Notes under the pieces: model-generated
The model's input: the letters and a program-made list of their open reading frames with translations, nothing else
Told to the model about the DNA's origin: nothing
The model's database searches: none
Made by a program: the position numbers and the translations under genes
Shown here: positions 35,311 through 43,871 of the stretch, piece after piece
How positions within the stretch are numbered: the stretch's first letter is position 1
Layout of the letters: each line of letters opens with the position of its first letter
Assembly (NCBI GenBank): GCA_963695805.1
Contig: CAVOHV010000006.1
Location: forward strand, 131,619-195,618
Origin: DASUPK01 sp963695805
Lineage (GTDB): Bacteria; Actinomycetota; Thermoleophilia; Solirubrobacterales; 70-9
Reading direction: 5' to 3'
Length of the DNA stretch: 64,000 bases

Positions 35311-36021
35311 ATGGAGATCAACTACATCGGCCACTCGACCGTGGAGCTGGTGGACGGCAACACCCGCGTATTGATTGATCCCTTCCTGGCGCCGAACAAT
35401 CCGGCCGCCAAGGTCTCCGCGGACGACGTGCATCCCACCCATGTCGTCATCACGCACGCCCACCAGGATCACTTCGCCGACGCGGTCGCGGTCGGCAAGC
35501 GGACCCGGGCCTCCTTCGTGACGATCTCCGAGCTCGCCAACGTGCTCGATGAGCAGGGCATCGAGAACTTCACCGACCCCAACCTGGGTGGGACTGTCGA
35601 GTTCGACTGGGGCTGGGTCAAGCTCGTGCAGGCCTTCCACACCAGCACCGTCCCGGTGGGCGACCGGCCCTTCAGCCCAGACACCGGGATCGTGATCGGC
35701 GCCGCTGCGGGCGCGGTCATCAAGATCGGCGGCAAGACGCTCTACCACCTGGGCGACACGGCGCTCTTCGGCGACCTGCGGCTGATCGCCGAGCGCACGC
35801 CGGTGGACGTCGCCTTCATCCCGATCGGCGGCCACTACACGATGGATCGCCACGACGCGGTGGTCGCCGCGGACTTCATCGGCGCCGAGACCGTGATCCC
35901 GATCCACTACAACACCTTCCCGACGATCGAGACCGACGCCGAGGCGTTCAAGTCCGACGTCGAGTCGCAGACCAAGTCGAAGGTGGCGGTGCTGGCGCCG
36001 GGCGAGTCCCTGACCGTCTGA
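35311..36021 (+). CDS. UPF0173 metal-dependent hydrolase (MBL fold, UlaG-like)
   Basis: 236 residues. IGHSTVELVDGNTRVLIDPF opens the fold; the dinuclear metal site is THAHQDHFAD, with further ligands in AFHTST, LGDTALFGD and PIHYNTFP. All expected His/Asp are there. Substrates of UPF0173 are undefined; relatives include the lactonase UlaG. An aaggagg-type site precedes the ATG. Confidence 0.9.
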   Translation: MEINYIGHSTVELVDGNTRVLIDPFLAPNNPAAKVSADDVHPTHVVITHAHQDHFADAVAVGKRTRASFVTISELANVLDEQGIENFTDPNLGGTVEFDWGWVKLVQAFHTSTVPVGDRPFSPDTGIVIGAAAGAVIKIGGKTLYHLGDTALFGDLRLIAERTPVDVAFIPIGGHYTMDRHDAVVAADFIGAETVIPIHYNTFPTIETDAEAFKSDVESQTKSKVAVLAPGESLTV

Positions 36022-36114
36022 GCGCCGGAGCCGTGATCGACTGAAAACTGGCTGGCCAGCCAGGATCTTCGCTAGGCTGCGCGACAGGGAAGCAGTCAAT
36101 GAGAGGAGAGGCCC

Positions 36115-37050
36115 GTGGAGCCAGTTGAGGCGAAGGACGCGACGCAGTCCGGCCCGTCGAGGACGCAGCGGGAAGACTTCCGCGCCACCTCGGACCCCGC
36201 CCTCCAGCAGGGGGACCGCAGCGACGTCAAGCTCCTCGACTACACCCAGCTCTACAACCTCTGGGAGAAGCAGCAGTGGAAGACCCAAGACCTCGACTTC
36301 TCCAAGGACAAGGTCGACTGGCACGAGCGCATTCCCCCGGATGAGCGCTTCCAGCGCATGTACGGGCTCTCGAGCTTCTTCATCGGCGAGCAGAAGGTCG
36401 CCGACGAGCTCGGCCCGATCATGCGCGCCTGCCCGACCGAGGCCCAGCGGATCTTCCTCTGCACCCAGATCGCCGACGAGGCCCGCCACGTCCGCTTCTT
36501 CGACCGCTTCTTCAGCGAGGTCGGGGTACTCGAGGGCGCCGATGAGCTGCCGCAGCGGCTCGAGGCGCTCGATCAGCACCTCAACGACTCGTTCCGGACG
36601 CTCTTCGACGACCTGCTGAAGAGCCGCGTCGACCGCCTGGCGCGGGAGCCGGAGGACCGTGATGCGCTGGTCGAGGCCATCACGCTCTACCACATGGTGA
36701 TCGAGGGAATGCTCGCCCTCACCGGGCAGCACTTCATCATCGAGTACAACGAGCGCATCGGGACGCTGCCGGCGTTCGTCGAGGGGTTCTCCAACGTCGC
36801 CCGCGACGAGCACCGCCATATCGCCTTCGGCGTCCGCTTCCTCACCGAGTGCGTCCGCGAGGACGACCACTACCGCGAGGTCATCCAGAAGATGCTCGAG
36901 CAGTCACTGCCCGTCGCCGACGGAGTGATCGAGCCGCCCTGGCCCGAGGAGGAGGACAACACCGAGCTCTTCGGCGCGAGTCGCGAGGAGACCCACGCCT
37001 TTGCCGCTCAAGCGCTCAGCCGGCGCCTGAAGGTCATCGGGCTCGTCTAG
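36115..37050 (+). CDS. R2-like ligand-binding oxidase / ribonucleotide reductase small-subunit-like protein
   Basis: 311 residues from GTG 36115, with agaggagag upstream. Ferritin-like four-helix bundle with two carboxylate/His half-sites: SFFIGEQKVADE and IADEARHVRFFDRF, then MVIEGMLALTG and ARDEHRHIAFGVRF. Length and the opening DLDFSKDKVDW resemble R2lox proteins such as Mycobacterium Rv0233. There is no R1 subunit gene nearby, so a role outside deoxyribonucleotide synthesis is more likely. The metal type (Mn/Fe or Fe/Fe) cannot be read. Confidence 0.8.
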   Translation: MEPVEAKDATQSGPSRTQREDFRATSDPALQQGDRSDVKLLDYTQLYNLWEKQQWKTQDLDFSKDKVDWHERIPPDERFQRMYGLSSFFIGEQKVADELGPIMRACPTEAQRIFLCTQIADEARHVRFFDRFFSEVGVLEGADELPQRLEALDQHLNDSFRTLFDDLLKSRVDRLAREPEDRDALVEAITLYHMVIEGMLALTGQHFIIEYNERIGTLPAFVEGFSNVARDEHRHIAFGVRFLTECVREDDHYREVIQKMLEQSLPVADGVIEPPWPEEEDNTELFGASREETHAFAAQALSRRLKVIGLV

Positions 37051-37060
37051 GGATGCGGCC

Positions 37061-38788
37061 CTAGGGCCGCTTGGCGCGCTTCTTCGGCGTCGACTTCGTC
37101 GACGACTTGCCGGTCGACTTCTGCTTGCTCGTCGACTTGGGCTGCTGCTTCTTCAGCGGCACCGAGTAGACCGCCGCCGGGGGAGTGGTGGTGGTGGTCT
37201 GGTCGGCGCCGGTCGTCGCGCCGGTCGAACCGGTCGTGCAGGTGGTCGGCGCGCCAGGATCGGCGACCCCGTCGCCGTTCGCGTCGCAAGTGCTCGAGGG
37301 CTCGACGCCCGTGACGACCGGGGCCGTCTGCGGGGTGGTGCTGGGGCCCTTCGAATCCGTGTTGGCGATGCTGTTGCCCATGTGGCGCTTGCGCTTGTCG
37401 CCGAGTGGCAGGACGCTCGTCGCGGTGCCGCCGGTTGTCGCGGCCTCTGAGGGCTGCGGCGGAACGGTCACGGTCTCGGTCGGCTGCGGCGGAGTCGTGG
37501 CCGAGGGAGCACCCGCGGCGGCCTCGGTCGGGGGAGGCGTGACCGGGACCGGCTGAGCGGTCACCGGGGTGACGGCTGGAGGCTTCTGGACGGCGGTGCG
37601 CTCCTTGGCCTGTGGCCTCTGGGAGGGCTCGGTGACGTGCTTGATCTCGGCGGCACCTCCGGCGAGGATCGCGGCGGTCGCGATGCCTGCGGCGGCCTTG
37701 GTGCCGATCGCGGCGGCTGCACCGGTCGCTACGGCCCCGGCGCTACCCGCGGCGGCTCCGCCGGCTGCTGCAGCGCCGCCGACAGCAGCACCGGTCATAG
37801 CCGTGCCACCCGCGGCGGCGGCACCCGCACCTGCGGCGCCGGCAGCTCCGGCTCCCGCGGCCCCTGCGCCGGCGGCTCCTGCTCCCGCGGCGCCTGCGCC
37901 GGCGCCTGCTGCGCCTGCGCCCGCTGCGCCCCCGCCACCGGCACCGGCCGCTGCGCCGCCACCGCCACCGCCGAACAGGCCGCTGACCTTGGCGAGCAGG
38001 GCGCCCTTGAGGATGAGCAACGGGCCCGCCGGGAAGATCGCGGCGAGCGCCTTGGTGTCAGAGCGAAGCTGGGTGCGGAAGGCGCGACAGGCGTCACAGC
38101 CCTTGATGTGGCGGCGGGCCGGCCCGCCGACCTTGGCGAGCCCCTCGGCGGCCTCGGCGAGTTCGATGCGGACCTCGTCGCAGGTGAGCTGGCGCGACTG
38201 GCTCGACTCTGCGAGCGCGATCCGCGCGCGGACGAGGAGGCTCTTCACGCCCGGGACGGTGGTGTCCATCGCCTTGGCGATCTCCTCATAGCTCATCGCG
38301 TCGATCTCGCGGAGCAGCAGCGCCGAGCGCTGGGTCTCGGGGAGCTCGCCGACGTCGGCGAGCAGACTGTGGAACTCCTCCCGGTTCTGGACGCGCTCGT
38401 GGGTAGTCACCCCGTTCATGTGGGGGTGGGTGTCCATGGTGTCCTGGCCGTCCGCGGTCGGCTTTCGAAGGTGGTTGAGGCAGCGGTTCCGGGCGATCCG
38501 GTAGAGCCAGGGACGGACGGCGATCGGGCGCTCATCGGCGACCATCGCCTTGTAGGCGGCCACGAAGACCTCCTGAAGGACGTCCTCCGCATCCTCGGTG
38601 GAGCGGAGCATCTGGCGGCAGAAGCCGAGGAGGCGGGCCTGGTAGCGCTCGACGAGGGTGTCGAAGGCGTGTTCGTGGCCCCTGCGGGTGAGGGCGACGA
38701 GCTTCTCGTCCTCCTGGAAGCGGAGGAGCGGCGAGCGCCGGGCGAACAGCCCGCGTCGCTGGGCGTGTGTGAGCGTTGAGGCTTCCAA
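37061..38788 (-). CDS. ECF sigma factor fused to anti-sigma zinc finger and long low-complexity tail
   Basis: 575 residues. Sigma-2 at about 35-105 (AFDTLVERYQARLLGFC, DVLQEVFVAAYKAM, RPWLYRIARNRCLNHLRKP), sigma-4 at about 140-195 (LPETQRSALLLREIDAMSYE, VPGVKSLLVRARIALAE). Directly after it comes a ZAS-type anti-sigma motif: C203 and H227-x3-C231-x2-C234. Then follow a hydrophobic stretch, about 110 residues of Ala/Gly repeats, a second hydrophobic segment, a Pro/Thr-rich tail and a Lys/Arg C-terminus. Sigma and its zinc anti-sigma in one chain suggests a self-inhibited, perhaps membrane-tethered regulator. Confidence 0.82.
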   Translation of the reverse strand: MEASTLTHAQRRGLFARRSPLLRFQEDEKLVALTRRGHEHAFDTLVERYQARLLGFCRQMLRSTEDAEDVLQEVFVAAYKAMVADERPIAVRPWLYRIARNRCLNHLRKPTADGQDTMDTHPHMNGVTTHERVQNREEFHSLLADVGELPETQRSALLLREIDAMSYEEIAKAMDTTVPGVKSLLVRARIALAESSQSRQLTCDEVRIELAEAAEGLAKVGGPARRHIKGCDACRAFRTQLRSDTKALAAIFPAGPLLILKGALLAKVSGLFGGGGGGAAAGAGGGGAAGAGAAGAGAGAAGAGAAGAGAAGAGAAGAAGAGAAAAGGTAMTGAAVGGAAAAGGAAAGSAGAVATGAAAAIGTKAAAGIATAAILAGGAAEIKHVTEPSQRPQAKERTAVQKPPAVTPVTAQPVPVTPPPTEAAAGAPSATTPPQPTETVTVPPQPSEAATTGGTATSVLPLGDKRKRHMGNSIANTDSKGPSTTPQTAPVVTGVEPSSTCDANGDGVADPGAPTTCTTGSTGATTGADQTTTTTPPAAVYSVPLKKQQPKSTSKQKSTGKSSTKSTPKKRAKRP

Positions 38789-38975
38789 AAGGGCGGGTGG
38801 CGAGGGGGGAAGCTGCTCTCCCTGCCTAGACGGAACACCGTAGCAGCGGTTCGGTTGCGCCTCGCGGCTACTTAATCCCGGGGAAATCTGGCGCTCATTC
38901 CGCCGATTCCCGGGCTATTTGCGGGGATTTACTCCTCTCTCGACAGCGATTCTCGGGGATGGGCCTAAGGCTCGC
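38789..38975. other. Intergenic region between the sigma gene and the MFS gene
   Basis: It holds the sigma-factor promoter region (minus strand) and a weak hairpin around cttaag near 38950-38970 at the end of the MFS gene. No gene seen. Confidence 0.4.
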
Positions 38976-40478
38976 TTAAGCGGCCTGCCGGAGCTCGGCC
39001 TCGGCCTCGATGCCGACCGGAGCTCCCTCCTCGATCTCCGCCTCGACCTCGTGTTGGGTCGGGGGGCGCAGGACCAGCAGCGCAATCAGGGCGCCCATCG
39101 CCGCGGCGCCGGCGGCGATCAGGAAGGCGAGGTGGTACCCGCCGCTGAGGGCCGTGGTCACCGAATCGCCGGCGGACTCGAGGGCGTTGGTCCGGTCGGT
39201 TGCGATCGAGCCGAGAGCGGCGAGCCCGACCGCGGCCGAGAGCTGGATCGAGACCTGGATGGTCCCGGAGGCGAGGCCGGCGTCGGCGGCAGGGACATCT
39301 TCGAGCGCCATCATCATCAGCGGCGGGTTGGCGGCCCCGAACCCGATGCCCAGCAGGGCGAGTCCGGCGAACATCACGGGGAAGTACGAGGTGTGCTCTC
39401 CGGCCTGCGAGAAGATCAGCAGACCGGCGGCGCCGCTCACGATCCCGGCGACCAGGGTCCGCTTGGGCCCGAACCGCGTAACGAGACGCGCCGAGATCCC
39501 GGCGGACATCGCCGCGAGAGCGACGCTCATCGCCAGGAAGGCGAGGCCGATCTGAACGGCGTCGAAGCCGCGCACGTGCTCGAGGAAGAGCGCACCGAGG
39601 AAGAAGGTGGAGAAGGCGCCGGTCACCAGGAAGCCGCGGACCAGGTTCGAAGCGACGAGGCTGCGCTCGCTCAGGATGCGCAGGGGCATGATCGGGTTCG
39701 AGACGCGGGCCTCGAAGGCAACGAAGGCGGCCAACAGGGCCAGCGAGGCTCCGGCGAGCGCCAGCGTCCTGCCGCCGGTCCAACCCCACTCCGGAATCTT
39801 GATCAGGGCGTAGATGCCGACGATCGAGGCACCGGTGATCAGTACTGAGCCCAGCCAGTCGATTCCCTTGGAGACGCCGAGTCCCTCGTTCTCGACGATC
39901 AGCCGGCGACCGAAGTAGAACGCGGCCGCGCCGATCGGCAGGTTGACGAAGAAGATCCAGTGCCAGTTGATCGCCTGGGTCAGGACCCCGCCGAGCAGCA
40001 GCCCGAGTGAGGCGCCACCCGCCACCACGAACGTGTACGCGCTCATCGCTTTGGCGCGTTCACCCGCCTCGGGAAACTCGACGGCGATGATCGCGACCAC
40101 CACCGCCGAGGTGAGCGCGGCGGCGGCTCCCTGTAGGAATCGCGCCCCGATCAGCATCGCGTCGGTCTGCGCCAGGCCACAGATCATCGAAGCCACGACG
40201 AAGGACGCGAGACCGATGAGGAAGATCCGCTTGCGGCCGAAGAGGTCGCCGAGCCGCCCGGCGAGCAGGAGCAGGCTGCCGAAGGTGATCAGGTAGCCGT
40301 CGATCACCCAGGTGAGGTTCGACTGACTGAAGTGGAGGTCTCGCTGGATCGAGGGGAGGGCGACGTTGACGATCGTCGTGTCGAGCACGATCATCAGCTG
40401 CCCGAGGCAGACGACGAAGAGCGCAATCCACCTTGTGCGATCGCTGCGAGCCGTTACTCTTTGGTTAGTAGCCTCCAC
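38976..40478 (-). CDS. MFS drug transporter, EmrB/QacA (DHA2, 14-TM) family
   Basis: 500 residues from GTG 40478; GTG 40490 is possible but overlaps the -10 box TATAGT (40494-40489). Motif A AGRLGDLFGRKRIFLIG, the first-helix motif LDTTIVNVALPSIQRDL and motif C-like GGASLGLLLGGVLTQAINWH are all clear, and about 14 helices can be counted. It exports lipophilic drugs or similar compounds by proton antiport. It is divergent from a MarR gene across 75 nt containing inverted repeats, the usual arrangement for a MarR-controlled pump. Confidence 0.9.
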   Translation of the reverse strand: MEATNQRVTARSDRTRWIALFVVCLGQLMIVLDTTIVNVALPSIQRDLHFSQSNLTWVIDGYLITFGSLLLLAGRLGDLFGRKRIFLIGLASFVVASMICGLAQTDAMLIGARFLQGAAAALTSAVVVAIIAVEFPEAGERAKAMSAYTFVVAGGASLGLLLGGVLTQAINWHWIFFVNLPIGAAAFYFGRRLIVENEGLGVSKGIDWLGSVLITGASIVGIYALIKIPEWGWTGGRTLALAGASLALLAAFVAFEARVSNPIMPLRILSERSLVASNLVRGFLVTGAFSTFFLGALFLEHVRGFDAVQIGLAFLAMSVALAAMSAGISARLVTRFGPKRTLVAGIVSGAAGLLIFSQAGEHTSYFPVMFAGLALLGIGFGAANPPLMMMALEDVPAADAGLASGTIQVSIQLSAAVGLAALGSIATDRTNALESAGDSVTTALSGGYHLAFLIAAGAAAMGALIALLVLRPPTQHEVEAEIEEGAPVGIEAEAELRQAA

Positions 40479-40488
40479 GAGGATCGTC

Positions 40489-40529
40489 ACTATAGCAGTG
40501 ATAATCACCGAATCAAGGATGATTGTTGA
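40489..40529. promoter_or_regulatory. Shared promoter/operator between the MFS and MarR genes
   Basis: Minus-strand -10 TATAGT (40494-40489), palindrome GTGAT-a-ATCAC (40498-40508), and AATCA-n4-TGATT (40511-40524) overlapping TCAA...TTGA (40513-40529). Likely MarR sites; inference. Confidence 0.5.
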
Positions 40530-40553
40530 AATGGGGCTACGATTGGGAGAGAG

Positions 40554-40988
40554 ATGACCACGCAAGCACCATCCGTCGCGGGAACCATGAACCTGCTGAC
40601 GCGCCTCTCCCGCGTCACCTATCGCAGCGCCACCCCCGAGCTGCTCGGCGTGAAGCTGAAGGAGTTCGTCGCGCTCACCTACCTGCGCGAGAGCACCCGC
40701 GCCACCCAGCAGAAGCTCGCCAAGACGCTGATGCTGGACGCGAACAACTGCGTGATCCTCCTCAACGGCCTCGAGGAGAACGGGCTGATCGAGCGTGTCC
40801 GCGACCCTGAGGACCGGCGCCGCCACATCGTCGCGATCACCCCGAAGGGCCACAAGGCCCTCGAGAAGGCGGAGCACGAGCTCGAGACCGTGGAGGACGA
40901 CGTGCTGGGCAACCTGAGCCAGGACAAGCGCAACGAGCTGCGCGAGCTCTTAGCGAAGGCGCTCGAGGACCACTCGCTCGCGATCTAG
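40554..40988 (+). CDS. MarR family transcriptional regulator
   Basis: 144 residues. wHTH: LGVKLKEFVALTYLRESTRA, TQQKLAKTLMLDANNCVILL, NGLEENGLIERVRDPEDRRR with the wing DRRRHIVAITPKGHKAL and a C-terminal dimerisation helix. Purine-rich gggagagag precedes the ATG. Its divergent MFS neighbour and the palindromes between them suggest it represses the pump and itself until a ligand binds. Confidence 0.9.
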   Translation: MTTQAPSVAGTMNLLTRLSRVTYRSATPELLGVKLKEFVALTYLRESTRATQQKLAKTLMLDANNCVILLNGLEENGLIERVRDPEDRRRHIVAITPKGHKALEKAEHELETVEDDVLGNLSQDKRNELRELLAKALEDHSLAI

Positions 40989-41028
40989 CCGGTCGGGCGA
41001 AGCTGGACCTCGGCGCGAAGTTCGTCCT

Positions 41029-41112
41029 GCCGGGGTGGCCAAACTGGTCTAGGCAGCGGACTTAAAATCCGTGGCCCTTCAGGGCATGTGGGTTCGAATC
41101 CCACCCCCGGCA
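41029..41112 (+). tRNA. tRNA-Leu (anticodon TAA)
   Basis: Acceptor gccgggg (41029-41035) pairs with ccccggc (41105-41111); discriminator A 41112; CCA is not encoded. The anticodon loop cttaaaa gives TAA. It has a long variable arm (tggcccttcagggcat) as expected for a class II tRNA, and a T arm gtggg-ttcgaat-cccac. No integrated element is seen at its 3' end. Confidence 0.95.
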
Positions 41113-41117
41113 CTACT

Positions 41118-41444
41118 TCAAGAGGTTCTCCATCGAGACTGGTCCTCGAGTCGGGCCTCCACCGAGCGGACCTTGTCGGCGAGCGACTGCTCCTTGTCGC
41201 GGCGCTCGTCCAGCTTCAGCACCGTGTAGACGCGGGGGAGTCCCATCTCGAAGGGGACACGGTGGAGCTCGGCGACGACGGCGAGGATGTCCTCCGTCGA
41301 TCCCTCCAGGTCGGTCCCCATCGCATGCAGCTCGTAGCGGACGCGGTCCTGGGCGGCGAGCCGGCGCTGGATCTCGGCGATGTACTCGCCGGCGCTCGGG
41401 TCCGAGCGGCCGAGGCCGATAACCGTCAACTCTGCTGTGGCCAT
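41118..41444 (-). CDS. MTH1187/YkoF-like thiamine-binding family protein (DUF77)
   Basis: 108 residues from ATG 41444; the frame is open further upstream but that is shadow of the next gene. ATAELTVIGLGRSDPSAGEY, YELHAMGTDLEGSTEDILAV, VPRVYTVLKLDERRDK-like parts are typical of the DUF77 family, small ferredoxin-like proteins of which some bind thiamine or hydroxymethylpyrimidine. Divergent from the following gene. Confidence 0.8.
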   Translation of the reverse strand: MATAELTVIGLGRSDPSAGEYIAEIQRRLAAQDRVRYELHAMGTDLEGSTEDILAVVAELHRVPFEMGLPRVYTVLKLDERRDKEQSLADKVRSVEARLEDQSRWRTS

Positions 41445-41452
41445 AGCTGAAG

Positions 41453-41458
41453 TATCGT
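41453..41458 (+). promoter_or_regulatory. -10 hexamer TATCGT before the NAD(P)-binding gene
   Basis: Ends 7 nt before GTG 41466; leaderless-type spacing. Confidence 0.45.
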
Positions 41459-41465
41459 CGGAGAA

Positions 41466-42104
41466 GTGAACGTCGTCATCGTCGGTGGCCACGGCAAGAT
41501 AGGGCTGCGGCTTGTGAAGCTCCTCGCTGACCGCGGTGACAGCCCGCGGGGAATCATCCGCAAGACCGAGCAGGCGCACGACCTCGAGGAGATCGGGGCG
41601 GAGCCGATCGTCCTCGATATCGAGAACGTCGACGACATCTCCGACGCGCTGGCGGGCGCCGACGCCGTCGTCTTCGCCGCCGGCGCGGGGCCGGGGAGCG
41701 GGCCGGCTCGCAAGCGGACAGTGGACTACGGCGGCGCAGTGAAGCTCGCGGAGGGCTGCATCGTGAAGGGCATTCGCCGCTACGTGATGGTCAGCTCGAT
41801 CGGGTCGAACCGGCCGGAGACCTGGTCTGATCAGATGCAGCCCTACTACGAGGCGAAAGCCGAGGCCGACAAGTTCGTCATTGAAGCCGACCTCGACTAC
41901 ACGATCATTCGGCCTGGAGGGCTCACCGACGACCCCGGGACCGGCAAGGTGCAGATTGCCGAGAGGGTCGACCACGGCAGCGTCACCCGGGACGACGTCG
42001 CCGCGGTGATCGCCGAATGCCTGGTCGCCGACAACACAATCGGCAAGGCCTTCGACCTGCTCAACGACGGCACGCCCGTTTCTGAAGCAGTTCGCGCTCT
42101 TTAA
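41466..42104 (+). CDS. NAD(P)H-binding protein (NmrA/SDR-like)
   Basis: 212 residues. The Rossmann start VVIVGGHGKIGLRLVKLLAD has the GxxGxxG pattern, followed by VDDISDALAGADAVVFAAGA, RYVMVSSIGSNRPE and YTIIRPGGLTDDPGTG. It belongs to the atypical SDR group with YhfK/YwnB-like proteins. The catalytic Tyr is in PYYEAKAEAD. The substrate is not known. Confidence 0.87.
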   Translation: MNVVIVGGHGKIGLRLVKLLADRGDSPRGIIRKTEQAHDLEEIGAEPIVLDIENVDDISDALAGADAVVFAAGAGPGSGPARKRTVDYGGAVKLAEGCIVKGIRRYVMVSSIGSNRPETWSDQMQPYYEAKAEADKFVIEADLDYTIIRPGGLTDDPGTGKVQIAERVDHGSVTRDDVAAVIAECLVADNTIGKAFDLLNDGTPVSEAVRAL

Positions 42105-42151
42105 GCCGCGCGAGGACCCGCTCTGAGGGTCCGTGGGGCTGGTCCGGGACA

Positions 42152-43864
42152 ATGAGCAGCAGACCCATGTCTCATCCGCACCCCCTCACCTGGCTATATC
42201 GGAAGCTCGGGCCGCGCTACCCGGCCGCGTTCATTACGGTCGAGCTGCAGACCGCTTTCCTGGTGGCGAGCGGCGCGGTCGCGCTGTTCAGCTTCTACTA
42301 CTCGGTCTCCAGTGGCGACTTCCTGACGATTCTCGCCGTCACCCTGGGGCTTACGGCGATCGGTATCGGCTTCGTGCTAGTGAGGGTGATGAGGCGGCTG
42401 CGACCGCTGCAGGAGTGGCTCACCGGCGCGCGCTCCTCGCAGGAGACGGTGAGGGCTTGGCACGCGGCGGTGGATCTTCCGATCGAGATGGTCCGGCGGG
42501 ACTTCTGGGTCCCGTTCGTGGTCACCGTGGTCACCGTCGTCGCGGCGATGGCGATCCTCGGGCTCACCTGGATTGCCTTCTTCCCGATCGTGATCGCGGC
42601 GCTGCTCGTCACCGCGTACGCCGGCACGCTGCACTACCTGGCGCTCGAGTTGGCGATGCGGCCGATTCTCTTCGACATAAACTCGGCGCTCGACCGACCT
42701 GTGCGGATTGACCGCCCGGTGGTGCCGCTGCGGGTGAAGCTGCTCGGCTCGCTGCCGCTGATCAACGTGATCACAGGCCTCGTCGTCGCAGCGCTGACCT
42801 CGAATGGCGGCGGCACCGGCGCGCTCACGGTCGCCGTGCTGGTCGCGCTGTTCGTCTCCTTCACGATCAGCTTCGAGCTCACCGTCCTGCTGACGCGCTC
42901 GATCCTGCGGCCGATCGAGGACCTCGAGGCCGCCACCGAGCGGATTCGCCAGGGCCGTTTCGACGAACACGTGCCGGTCACCACCTCCGATGAGTTCGGC
43001 GAGCTTTCCTCGGCGTTCAACCAGATGGTCGACGGGCTGGCCGAGCGCGAGCGGCTGCGCGAAGCCTTCGGCACCTATCTCGACGAGGAGGTCGCCCAGC
43101 ACCTGATCTCCGAGGACTTCCAGCCCGGGGGAGAGGAGCTCGAGGTCTCGCTGGTCTTCGTCGACGTGCGCGATTTCACGGCGGCCGCGGCGGACGCCGA
43201 CGCGCCCGAGGTGGTGGCGCGGCTCAACGAGCTCTTCGAGTGCATCGTGCCGATCGTCGCCCGCCACCGCGGCCATATCGACCAGTTCATCGGCGACGCC
43301 GTGCTGGCCGTCTTCGGGGCGCCCGAGCGGATCCACCAGCACGCCGACCGCGCGGTGCAGTGCGCTGTGGAGCTGGCGCGGACGATCAACAGCCGCCAGC
43401 CCGGAGGCTTTCAGGTGGGTGTCGGGGTTAATTCAGGGAGCGTCGTCGCGGGTTCGATCGGCGGCGCCGGGCGCCTCTCCTTCAGCGTGATCGGCGACGC
43501 CGTCAACCTCGCGGCCCGTGTCGAGTCCGCCACCCGCGAGACCCGCGACCCTGTGCTGATCACCGGGGAGACGCGCGCGCAGCTCTCCGAGACGATCGAG
43601 GTCGAGCCGCGCGGCGAGCGCGAGATTCGCGGCTACGACCGCCGGGTCGAGCTCTACGCGCCGATGATTCCGGTGGCCGTCGAGACCGGCCCGGGCTCCG
43701 AGGACGAGGATCCGCTCGGCGACCCGACCGCGGGTGGCCTGGGGCGGGCGCCGGTGCCCGGCGACGGGTTGGGTCGCCGCTCGCGACCCGGTCCGGGGGT
43801 GGGGCGCGCCGGTTTCCGCCAGGACGGCGGCCTCGGCAAGACGCACACGCTCCCGGGCTCCTGA
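42152..43864 (+). CDS. Membrane-bound class III adenylate/guanylate cyclase with HAMP domain
   Basis: 570 residues. Six membrane helices in two sets up to about residue 250, a HAMP linker (SILRPIEDLEAATERIRQGR, TTSDEFGELSSAFNQMVDGL), then the cyclase domain from about 325. Metal Asp residues are in LVFVDVRDFTAAA and FIGDAVLAVFGAP, and the transition-state Asn/Arg in GDAVNLAARVESAT are intact, so it should be active. The last 70 residues are Gly/Pro-rich. It stops 7 nt from the end of the convergent fibre locus. Confidence 0.88.
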   Translation: MSSRPMSHPHPLTWLYRKLGPRYPAAFITVELQTAFLVASGAVALFSFYYSVSSGDFLTILAVTLGLTAIGIGFVLVRVMRRLRPLQEWLTGARSSQETVRAWHAAVDLPIEMVRRDFWVPFVVTVVTVVAAMAILGLTWIAFFPIVIAALLVTAYAGTLHYLALELAMRPILFDINSALDRPVRIDRPVVPLRVKLLGSLPLINVITGLVVAALTSNGGGTGALTVAVLVALFVSFTISFELTVLLTRSILRPIEDLEAATERIRQGRFDEHVPVTTSDEFGELSSAFNQMVDGLAERERLREAFGTYLDEEVAQHLISEDFQPGGEELEVSLVFVDVRDFTAAAADADAPEVVARLNELFECIVPIVARHRGHIDQFIGDAVLAVFGAPERIHQHADRAVQCAVELARTINSRQPGGFQVGVGVNSGSVVAGSIGGAGRLSFSVIGDAVNLAARVESATRETRDPVLITGETRAQLSETIEVEPRGEREIRGYDRRVELYAPMIPVAVETGPGSEDEDPLGDPTAGGLGRAPVPGDGLGRRSRPGPGVGRAGFRQDGGLGKTHTLPGS

Positions 43865-43871
43865 GGAAGGC

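Noticed and set aside
37795..37985. Short GC-rich tandem units that look like a repeat array or CRISPR
   Set aside because: They are Ala/Gly codon runs of the sigma-factor tail, without constant repeat/spacer structure.
41113..41117. Integration site at the tRNA-Leu 3' end
   Set aside because: No repeat of the tRNA end is seen downstream and the next genes are ordinary.
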